6,845 nt of DNA, taken from contig JAQVHJ010000131.1 in NCBI GenBank assembly GCA_028696285.1, forward strand, positions 1 through 6,845. Direction: 5' to 3'. The translations under genes and the position numbers were made by a program. The notes beneath the pieces are model-generated. The model was not told the origin of the DNA, did no database searches, and was given only the letters and a program-made list of their open reading frames with translations. This document shows, piece after piece, positions 1 through 4,397 of the stretch (position 1 is the first letter of the stretch; each line of letters begins with the position of its first letter). This stretch comes from a bacterium. Lineage in GTDB: Bacteria; AUK180; JAQVHJ01.

Positions 1-237
1 AACACAGTGAAAATCCGCAAAGACTTCTGAGAGTCCAACTTCCTTTAATTGAGTATAAGTTAATGAAAAGGGGTGCTTAACAAGACCATCAACAGTTAAG
101 CGCCATGTTTCCGGGTTGAAATCAGAGGGTTTTTCAACATTTAATGTAGGCCACTTGGTACTTTTAGATTCCGTCTGTCCGGGAGGTATTCGGTTTTCCC
201 TTTTTGTGTCGGAAGAGATTATCTTTTTTATTTCCAT
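1..237 (-). CDS. Sulfite-oxidase-like molybdopterin-dependent oxidoreductase, N-terminal part (cut by left edge)
   Basis: The reading frame is open from an ATG at 237 down to base 1 and gives 79 residues. The N-terminal pattern RIPPGQT (16-22), KWP (28-30), the FNPETWRLTVDGLV stretch (40-53) and ADFHCV (74-79) is characteristic of the oxidoreductase molybdopterin-binding fold (sulfite oxidase / YedY superfamily, COG2041). In this family the Cys of the FHC motif, here C78, ligates molybdenum, so the visible part carries the key ligand. There is no Tat signal or membrane segment before the domain, which points to the short cytoplasmic 'sulfite oxidase-like' subgroup rather than exported MsrP; this is inference. 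The physiological substrate of this subgroup is not settled. The gene is second in a leftward operon, 10 nt behind the HD phosphohydrolase, and has a good ribosome site (AAGGTGA, 5-nt spacer). Confidence 0.88.
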   Translation of the reverse strand, partial: MEIKKIISSDTKRENRIPPGQTESKSTKWPTLNVEKPSDFNPETWRLTVDGLVKHPFSLTYTQLKEVGLSEVFADFHCV

Positions 238-242
238 GATTT

Positions 243-250
243 TCACCTTA
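243..250 (-). promoter_or_regulatory. Ribosome binding site overlapping the upstream stop codon
   Basis: On the minus strand the sequence TAAGGTGAAAATC precedes the ATG at 237. The TAA stop of the HD phosphohydrolase (250-248) shares its bases with the Shine-Dalgarno AAGGTGA (249-243), which sits 5 nt before the start. This geometry supports translational coupling and confirms the chosen start of the molybdopterin oxidoreductase. Confidence 0.75.
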
Positions 251-1606
251 TGATTTAATTATCTGCAGGATAGCTTCTTTTGCCTTATCACGGTATTTTG
301 ACGGAACAGCAAGATAAAAAGAGGCGGGTATGCAATTTGCATTCTCGACATAAAAGATAAAGAACGGTTCAAAAGCAATAAGCGGAAGGATTTGATTATT
401 AATAGTTTTAATTAAAATGTCCCGGGCATTTTTCAGTCGGGGTTCGGTAAGATCAAGGTACTTAAGCGATTTCATGTTTATGAAGATTTCATCTATATCG
501 AGATTTTTATCTTTTATTCTGTTATAAATCAGCTGTTTTAATTTTTCTGCACCGATCCGGGAAAGTTTTCGAAGAACGGTTTCCTGCTTTTTGTAAATAT
601 CAGAATGCATTTGATTATATCCATTCTTTTTTAAATATTGAATGAAATCTTTTTGTTTTGAATTGAAGATGGGGGGGATTTTAAATGCGATTTTAAATAC
701 GCGCCGGTATTTAATACCTACACCCATTTTTCGTGCAATAGGATCTTTGGAGTTTATTAAAATTGTTCTAATCTCGTCATCGGTATAGATATGGAAATGT
801 TTAATTTCACCGGTTTTAATTGCTCTTTTAATTCCTGTCTGAATCATGTTCCCGACAATTAATCCTGTGTCAGTGAGATAGAAATTATACATGGAGAGCC
901 GCGCCATTATCATATCTTTAATTGCAGGGATTGCTTTTTCGGACGCAACAAGATGTTTACCTTTTCCCGGAATATTCTGAACAGAGAAGAATTCAGATAA
1001 TGTATCGAGAGAGACATCCCCGTATGTTACTCCGGAAAATCTGCTGTCGGTAAGGAGGAACGCAAGCTGATCTACGTCAATAGAACCGAAGATCAGTTCC
1101 TGAAGGTACGGTTTCTTAGTGTATTTTTTTCTTATAAGATCCGCAATGTCTGCAGGATTGATTTTATATTTCTTTAAAATAACGGGGATTTTTCCAAGAT
1201 TAAGGAGCTCTGCTTCCTTTTCCGGGAGTTCAAGTTTTGCTTTCCCTGTAATTAATCTGCATGTATAATCCATATGATCTTTATGATATAGATCATGATA
1301 AAGTATTTCTGTTGCATGTGAATAGGGTCCGTGTCCGATATCATGGAGCAATCCCGCGCAGCCTAAGATTAAGATATCCTGCTTGGATAATCCCAATTTC
1401 ATTCCCATATTTGTTGCAATATGAGAGACTTCCATTGCATGGAGAGAACGGGAATGGTGTGTCCCCGGATAAACAAGATACATGGGGCCCAGCTGCCGGA
1501 TTGTTGTCAATCTTTGAAACTCGGGTGTTTCAATTAATTCTCCCACAGCTCCTTCGAAGGTCATTAAACCGAATGTCGGGCTTCGCACGATTTTTTTAAA
1601 TGCCAT
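248..1606 (-). CDS. HD-domain phosphohydrolase, SAMHD1/dNTP triphosphohydrolase-like
   Basis: A 452-residue protein is obtained by starting at the ATG at 1606. An in-frame TTG at 1648 would add 14 residues, but the promoter lies inside that extension and GGAGA (1615-1611) precedes the ATG, so the shorter form is preferred. Residues 28-66 (TPEFQRL..RQLGPMYLVYPG..HSRSLHAMEVSHIA) and 87-97 (LHDIGHGPYSH) match the HD domain of SAMHD1-like dNTP hydrolases closely. By alignment from memory the metal ligands are H56, H88, D89 and D179 (in DVDQLAFLLTDSRFSG), with R53, H92, H97 and H111 matching other active-site positions. The family is cytoplasmic and removes phosphates from nucleotides. The residue after D179 is Gln where SAMHD1 has the phosphate-contacting Lys312, so the substrate may differ. 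The C-terminal half (about 210-452) is less conserved and is probably helical or oligomerising. It is the first gene of the leftward operon with the molybdopterin oxidoreductase. The HD assignment is firm, the dNTPase activity is not. Confidence 0.9.
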   Translation of the reverse strand: MAFKKIVRSPTFGLMTFEGAVGELIETPEFQRLTTIRQLGPMYLVYPGTHHSRSLHAMEVSHIATNMGMKLGLSKQDILILGCAGLLHDIGHGPYSHATEILYHDLYHKDHMDYTCRLITGKAKLELPEKEAELLNLGKIPVILKKYKINPADIADLIRKKYTKKPYLQELIFGSIDVDQLAFLLTDSRFSGVTYGDVSLDTLSEFFSVQNIPGKGKHLVASEKAIPAIKDMIMARLSMYNFYLTDTGLIVGNMIQTGIKRAIKTGEIKHFHIYTDDEIRTILINSKDPIARKMGVGIKYRRVFKIAFKIPPIFNSKQKDFIQYLKKNGYNQMHSDIYKKQETVLRKLSRIGAEKLKQLIYNRIKDKNLDIDEIFINMKSLKYLDLTEPRLKNARDILIKTINNQILPLIAFEPFFIFYVENANCIPASFYLAVPSKYRDKAKEAILQIIKS

Positions 1607-1610
1607 ATAT

Positions 1611-1615
1611 TCTCC
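1611..1615 (-). promoter_or_regulatory. Ribosome binding site deciding the HD gene start
   Basis: On the minus strand GGAGA lies 4 nt before the ATG at 1606. The alternative in-frame TTG at 1648 has no comparable site, and it lies upstream of the expected transcription start, so this site selects the shorter 452-residue protein. Confidence 0.65.
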
Positions 1616-1628
1616 GTTTCTTAAGGAT

Positions 1629-1658
1629 ATTTTAACATAAATAGACAATGCAAGTCAA
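1629..1658 (-). promoter_or_regulatory. Sigma70-type promoter for the HD phosphohydrolase operon
   Basis: On the minus strand TTGACT (1658-1653) is separated by 18 nt from TAAAAT (1634-1629). The -10 box is preceded by TGT, giving an extended -10. Transcription would begin near 1622 and leave a leader of about 16 nt before the ATG at 1606. The layout nearly mirrors the promoter at 3752-3780 on the other strand. The call is by motif only. Confidence 0.65.
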
Positions 1659-1940
1659 GATAAAATGGGGACGGTAGTTGAAAAAGGTGAATTTTTGTTA
1701 ATATTACAAAGTTGACAGAACCGTAGAGAATATTTTAACCGCGGAGGGCGCCGAGGACGCAGAGAAGAAACGCTTCACATTGAAAATTGTAGGTTTTATA
1801 TTGAAAATTGAAAATTGTTAATATAGCTTTGTAAAGGACATTGCTGATTTTTAAAACGGGTGATACTTATGAAGCAATTGAATGTGATTTTAACCACTGA
1901 GTACACAGAGAATTTATTTAACCGCGAAATCACAGAAGGA

Positions 1941-2232
1941 TGAAAATTTACTTAGTTGATTTTAAGATGATAACAATATAATGAACCAAAGAGCGATGGA
2001 TACTTAGACAGCAGGAGAATGTAATGTTTACCATTGAGACATGGAGGACGCAAAGAAGATTTGTTAACCACTGAATCGCAAAAGGATGAAAATTTACTTA
2101 GTTGATTTTAAGATGATAACAATATAATGAACCAGAGAGCGATGGATACTTAGACAGCAGGAGAATGTAATGTTTACCATTGAGACATGGAGGACGCAAA
2201 GAAGATTTGTTAACCACTGAATCGCAAAAGGA
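1941..2232 (+). repeat. Tandem duplication of a 146-bp unit (two near-identical copies)
   Basis: Copies 1941-2086 and 2087-2232 are directly adjacent. On manual alignment they differ at one position (ACCAAAGAG versus ACCAGAGAG), i.e. 145 of 146 bases match. A third copy starts in phase at 2233 and follows the pattern to about 2296 with increasing differences. The near identity indicates a recent duplication or ongoing homogenisation. Each unit contains the promoter-like core and a 'gacatggaggacgcaaagaag' phrase. Confidence 0.92.
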
Positions 2233-2312
2233 TGAAAATTTACTTAGTTGATTTTAAAGTGATAATGATATAATGAACCAAGAAGCGAGGGATACTTAAC
2301 AATCAATTGAAT
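2233..2312 (+). repeat. Third, diverged copy of the repeat core
   Basis: It starts exactly 146 bp after the second unit. It shares the 'tgaaaatttacttagttgat' beginning, then shows AAAGTG for AAGATG and AATGATATAAT for AACAATATAAT. From 2285 it passes into the 129-bp hairpin cassette, so the block boundary is internal. Confidence 0.8.
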
Positions 2313-2413
2313 GTGAATTGAAACCGCGGCCCACCATTCACCACAAGGATGCTTGACAACGTATATATGATACACCAAGTGGGGTGTATCTCTTTGGGGT
2401 GCACCACTTCTAA
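2285..2413 (+). repeat. 129-bp hairpin cassette, copy 1
   Basis: It matches 2880-3008 at 126 of 129 positions by manual alignment. It contains 'gaaaccgcggcccaccat', a weakened form of the GCATC/GATGC hairpin, a stem GATACACC / GGTGTATC (2369-2376 / 2383-2390, 6-nt loop), and a nearby GGTGCACC palindrome. AAGTGG inside the loop can alternatively pair with CCACTT near the 3' end. Confidence 0.88.
2369..2390. repeat. Perfect 8-bp inverted repeat inside cassette copy 1
   Basis: GATACACC and GGTGTATC are separated by the loop AAGTGG. The same structure recurs unchanged at 2964-2985 in the second cassette. It is not followed by a T run, so it does not look like an intrinsic terminator. Confidence 0.75.
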
Positions 2414-2535
2414 ATTACAATTGCTGCGAGCTTAAGATTTGTATTTCTTATATTCATTCCACGTTCCACACTCCACCCTCCACTTACCACTAACGAAGTA
2501 GTCCCGCTGAAGATTCCACGAAATCGGGAGAGTAC
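2414..2535. other. Unique spacer with low-complexity pyrimidine stretch
   Basis: This stretch separates the third and fourth repeat cores. It carries a C-rich run (about 2458-2490, 'ccacgttccacactccaccc' type) and a weak TCCCG/CGGGA inverted repeat (2502-2506 / 2525-2529) around 'ctgaagattccacgaaat'. It explains why the distance between cores jumps from 146 to 339 bp. No gene is visible. Confidence 0.5.
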
Positions 2536-2571
2536 GCAGAGAATTTATTTAACCGCGAAATCACAGAAGGA

Positions 2572-2660
2572 TGAAAATTTACTTAGTTGATTTTAAAGTG
2601 ATAATGATATAATGAACCAAGAAGCGAGTGATACTTAAAGACCAAGAGAATGTAATTTGA
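2572..2660 (+). repeat. Fourth copy of the repeat core
   Basis: It repeats the core with the same variant as the third copy (AAAGTGATAATGATATAAT). The stretch before it (about 2535-2571, 'cagagaatttatttaaccgc' onward) matches that before the first unit (about 1905-1940). It therefore combines the flank of one copy with the core of another, which is evidence for recombination between copies. Confidence 0.8.
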
Positions 2661-2673
2661 AACCGCGGACCAC

Positions 2674-2694
2674 CATGCATCACAAGGATGCATG
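2674..2694. repeat. Perfect 8-bp hairpin CATGCATC / GATGCATG
   Basis: The arms lie at 2674-2681 and 2687-2694 around the loop ACAAG. The same segment in the two 129-bp cassettes is degenerate: copy 1 has lost one arm largely, and copy 2 retains GCATC/GATGC. This copy therefore keeps the fullest palindrome. Confidence 0.75.
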
Positions 2695-2718
2695 ACTCTG
2701 CGCGGACAACGCTGAAAG

Positions 2719-2815
2719 AAATACTTAGTAGATTTTAAGATGAGAATAATATAATGAACCAAAAACTTTACGTTACTTGAAAATAAAGAGAATGTAATTT
2801 TTCACCACGGAGAGA
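2719..2815 (+). repeat. Fifth, most diverged copy of the repeat core
   Basis: 'tacttagtagattttaagat', then GAGAATAATATAATGAACCA, follows the core pattern with substitutions and starts 142 bp after the fourth. The downstream 'gagaatgtaatttttcacca' corresponds to the 'gagaatgtaat' segment of the other units. Confidence 0.7.
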
Positions 2816-2879
2816 ATATTTCCAATTGAAAATTGAAAAATTAAATATGACATTATAAAACAATGTGCTGATGTTCAGA

Positions 2880-3008
2880 GCGAGGGATACTTAACAATCA
2901 ATTGAATGTGAATTGAAACCGCGGCCCACCATGCATCACAAGGATGCTTGACAACGCATATATGATACACCAAGTGGGGTGTATCTCTTTGGGGTGCACC
3001 ACTTCTAA
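2880..3008 (+). repeat. 129-bp hairpin cassette, copy 2
   Basis: A direct repeat of 2285-2413 with three mismatches (within 'caccatgcatcacaagg' and at 'acaacgcat'). The flanks differ on both sides, so the 129 bp behave as a discrete block and not as part of a larger duplication. The GATACACC/GGTGTATC stem is at 2964-2985. Confidence 0.88.
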
Positions 3009-3055
3009 TTGAAAATTATGAATATAGCATTTTTGCATATATTGCGGACGTTTAA

Positions 3056-3124
3056 AGCAAATTAAATCGAAATGAACTGTGATTCAAAAGATTTGTATTA
3101 CAAACATTTGATACACATTGTAGT
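3056..3124. other. AT-rich spacer, nothing recognised
   Basis: Between the repeat mosaic and the first palindrome I see only a small TTTGTA-T-TACAAA inverted repeat. There is no gene, promoter or RNA signature. Confidence 0.4.
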
Positions 3125-3162
3125 GGCTTCCTGCCGGAAGCCCTTCTTTTGGAATTTTTTTA
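3125..3162 (+). terminator. Terminator-like hairpin with T-rich tail
   Basis: GGCTTCC (3125-3131) and GGAAGCC (3136-3142) form a 7-bp GC-rich stem with loop TGCC. About 14 bases later comes a run of seven T (3156-3162). The tail is farther from the stem than usual, and no gene upstream on the plus strand needs a terminator, so it may be a REP-like palindrome instead. GGCTTCC can also pair with a second GGAAGCC at 3206-3212. Confidence 0.35.
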
Positions 3163-3178
3163 TAGTGTTTCGTTTCAG

Positions 3179-3200
3179 GGTAAACCCTTTATGGTTTACC
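3179..3200. repeat. Perfect 8-bp inverted repeat GGTAAACC / GGTTTACC
   Basis: The arms (3179-3186 and 3193-3200) enclose CTTTAT. It lies between GGCTTCC (3125-3131) and the second GGAAGCC (3206-3212), so a nested structure is possible. It resembles the self-complementary words of the cluster at 3444-3547. Confidence 0.65.
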
Positions 3201-3279
3201 TTCCCGGAAGCCTGTATCCTTTGAACACAACACATCCTCAGGTTAAAATATGTGATCCGTAATTCGAAAAATGAAGAGA

Positions 3280-3319
3280 GATTGCTTCGTCGACTTTTTC
3301 AAACTTTTCTCGCAATGAC
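3280..3319 (+). repeat. GATTGC...GCAATGAC palindromic element, copy 1
   Basis: GATTGCTTCGTC at one end and CTCGCAATGAC at the other have ATTGC/GCAAT as an inverted pair. Elements of the type 'attgc-cg-cttcgct-ctcgcaatgac' are a common dispersed intergenic repeat in many bacterial genomes. A second copy in the same orientation is at 3579-3620 and a degenerate one in the opposite orientation is at 3353-3392. Confidence 0.6.
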
Positions 3320-3352
3320 TAATAACGTAATTTGGTTTGGAAACGTTTGTAT

Positions 3353-3401
3353 GTCATCGCGCGAAGAACTAGAAAAGTTCGATGTGTCAATCTACCTGGG
3401 T
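3353..3401 (-). repeat. Degenerate inverted copy of the ATTGC/GCAAT element with CAATCTACCTGGGT end
   Basis: It starts GTCATCGCGCGAAG and ends in CAATCTACCTGGGT (3388-3401). The reverse complement of 3570-3620 begins GTCATTGCGAGAA and ends in the same 14 bases, so the two form an imperfect inverted pair of about 50 nt flanking the hairpin row. The middle of this copy has diverged. Confidence 0.6.
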
Positions 3402-3443
3402 GTTATTAATAATTAAACAATTTATTGTTTCTATGCATGTAGG

Positions 3444-3547
3444 CCGTGGTTTTAACCACGGTATATATAACGAAAACATATCAGGAATTTATTCCTGATA
3501 TGGATTCCATCGTCCGATTAATCGGACTAAAACAAGGGCTGAAGCCC
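3444..3547. repeat. Row of four consecutive hairpins (REP-like cluster)
   Basis: Four perfect stems lie within 104 bp: CCGTGGTT/AACCACGG (3444-3461, 2-nt loop); CATATCAGGAAT/ATTCCTGATATG (3477-3502, 12 bp, 2-nt loop); GTCCGATTAATCGGAC (3512-3527, exact palindrome); GGGCT/AGCCC (3536-3547, 2-nt loop). Arrays of short palindromes like these resemble REP/BIME elements mobilised by REP-associated tyrosine transposases, but no transposase is in the window. The last stem is followed by GGATATTTTT, which could end transcription weakly. Confidence 0.75.
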
Positions 3548-3569
3548 GGATATTTTTCTGTTCATTGTT

Positions 3570-3620
3570 ACCCAGGTAGATTGCCGCGTCCCTTCGCTTC
3601 GCTCCGGTTCTCGCAATGAC
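3570..3620 (+). repeat. ATTGC/GCAAT element, copy 2, with ACCCAGGTAGATTG end
   Basis: ACCCAGGTAGATTG (3570-3583) is the exact reverse complement of 3388-3401. It runs into GATTGCCGCGTC..CTCGCAATGAC (3579-3620), which matches the copy at 3280-3319 in the same orientation. Confidence 0.65.
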
Positions 3621-3642
3621 ATTACCTGGGCCTACATACATA

Positions 3643-3751
3643 TTTAGAATAAATTCATTAAAAAAATCTTTTGTAAATAAAAATCTCTTTTGATGATTAA
3701 TTGAACTAAATTTAATAAAAAAAATGGGGAAACTCCTATATATTTTTACTA
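3643..3751. other. AT-rich upstream region of the rightward operon
   Basis: The stretch is almost entirely A and T with several A runs (for example around 3661, 3670-3680 and 3716-3724). It may act as an UP-type or curved upstream element for the promoter at 3752; that is inference. No operator palindrome or gene is seen. Confidence 0.35.
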
Positions 3752-3780
3752 TTGACTTAAAAAAATAAATATGTTATAAA
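3752..3780 (+). promoter_or_regulatory. Sigma70-type promoter for the lipoprotein-ALDH-GT2-deacetylase operon
   Basis: TTGACT (3752-3757) and TATAAA (3775-3780) are 17 nt apart, with TGT just before the -10 giving an extended -10. Transcription would start near 3787, leaving a leader of about 17 nt. This is the best promoter on the plus strand before the operon. Confidence 0.7.
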
Positions 3781-3790
3781 TATTAATAAA

Positions 3791-3798
3791 GAAGGGGG
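3791..3798 (+). promoter_or_regulatory. Strong ribosome binding site of the lipoprotein gene
   Basis: GAAGGGGG ends 5 nt before the ATG at 3804. It is the strongest Shine-Dalgarno in the window and fixes the start of the signal peptide. Confidence 0.7.
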
Positions 3799-3803
3799 AA
3801 TTT

Positions 3804-4394
3804 ATGAAAAAAGCGGTATTTATTCTAATTGGATTATTTTTGATTATTTTATACGGATGTGTACCCAAAGAGGTTACAGATAACATTAACAAGGAAGACA
3901 AAGTAGAAATAGTCACGGGGAAATTTACAACCGGTGAAGAGATCCCGGTTTTAGATGAGAGTTTTGTTTTTACTCCGCCGGAAGGTTGGCAGATAAGTGT
4001 TCCCCGGGGAGCGAGTACAGAGTTCCTTATATCAACAGGTGACAGGAAAAATGTATTTTATATTAAAATGCATTCACAATCAAACGATCTCAGGGTGTTT
4101 GAGTCAAGAATCCCTGTAAAGGAGGGACTAAAAGAAGGCATAGAAAAATTTTTAATTCCTTATCAGGACTCCCAATCACCGGAATTAATTCTTGTTGATA
4201 TTGACGGTTTGTCAACAGAAGGGTATATGTTCGGGTTTCCGGATAATAAAAGCCATGAACAGATGAGTGGATTGATTTTTATTTATTATGCAGAAGAAAA
4301 AATAATTGAATTCAGCTATAAAGCCCTCAGCAGTGATTTTGAAGAAACCTACGAATCCGTTATAAATGCGATTTCAACATTTAAAGTGAAATGA
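3804..4394 (+). CDS. Small lipoprotein with PsbP/DcrB-like domain (tentative)
   Basis: A 196-residue protein. Residues 1-19 form a lipoprotein signal: MKK, a hydrophobic stretch (4-16) and the lipobox LYGC with lipidated Cys at 19. A short polar linker follows. The mature part has the outline 'FVFTPPEGWQISVP' (about 54-67), a central beta-rich portion, and a C-terminal 'FEETYESVINAISTFK' helix (about 180-195). This F..P.GW...f..sI..F pattern is typical of the PsbP / DcrB / DUF1795-type fold, found in many small bacterial lipoproteins of unknown role. The domain call is from pattern memory and is not certain. The protein should be anchored in a membrane and exposed outside the cytoplasm. It is the first gene of the operon, with its own strong promoter and ribosome site. 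Its stop is 3 nt before the aldehyde dehydrogenase start. Function unknown. Confidence 0.8.
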   Translation: MKKAVFILIGLFLIILYGCVPKEVTDNINKEDKVEIVTGKFTTGEEIPVLDESFVFTPPEGWQISVPRGASTEFLISTGDRKNVFYIKMHSQSNDLRVFESRIPVKEGLKEGIEKFLIPYQDSQSPELILVDIDGLSTEGYMFGFPDNKSHEQMSGLIFIYYAEEKIIEFSYKALSSDFEETYESVINAISTFKVK

Positions 4395-4397
4395 GAA

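Larger units (their letters stand above)
1738..3055. repeat. Mosaic repeat region in the divergent intergenic gap
   Basis: About 1.3 kb is built from recurring blocks. They are: (a) a core running from ACTTAGTTGATTTTAA to ATAATGAACCA, starting at 1950, 2096, 2242, 2581 and 2723; (b) a following 'gatactta...gaatgtaat' segment; (c) 'aaccgcgg/accactga ... cacagag' phrases (for example 1738-1765, 1895-1912, 2213-2222, 2535-2567); (d) AATTGAAAATTG-type runs followed by 'aatatagc' or similar (1799-1830, 2823-2850, 3006-3025); (e) a 129-bp hairpin cassette present twice. I see no credible protein gene on either strand, since stops are frequent. It lies between two divergent promoters, so it is not a spacer between co-transcribed genes. 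No transposase accompanies it. Its origin is unknown to me. Confidence 0.85.
3432..3642. repeat. Outer inverted repeat TATGCATGTAGGCC / GGCCTACATACATA
   Basis: The left arm (3432-3445) directly abuts the first hairpin; the right arm (3629-3642) follows the second ATTGC/GCAAT element. 13 of 14 positions pair. The arms enclose the hairpin row and one of the two CTACCTGGGT ends, so the two inverted repeats are interlocked, not nested. Confidence 0.5.

Noticed and set aside
1261..1599. Plus-strand 112-codon open frame inside the HD phosphohydrolase gene
   Set aside because: It lies opposite the most conserved part of the HD domain, shows no domain or ribosome site, and is a shadow of that gene.
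1607..1648. N-terminal extension of the HD protein from a TTG at 1648
   Set aside because: The -10 box and the predicted transcription start lie within this stretch, and a ribosome site precedes the ATG at 1606.
1712..1740. Plus-strand promoter with a perfect TTGACA at 1712-1717
   Set aside because: The nearest -10-like TATTTT is only 13 nt away and nothing suitable is found at 16-18 nt.
1941..2800. CRISPR array
   Set aside because: Units are about 146 bp, adjacent units are identical over their whole length, and there are no unique spacers between short repeats and no cas genes.
1941..3008. Integron cassette array with attC sites
   Set aside because: There are no RYYYAAC/GTTRRRY paired cores in the right geometry, no integrase and no cassette genes.
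1660..3750. tRNA, rRNA or a known riboswitch in the long intergenic gap
   Set aside because: I find no cloverleaf with a T-arm GTTC motif and no riboswitch signature. The hairpins present are simple palindromes.
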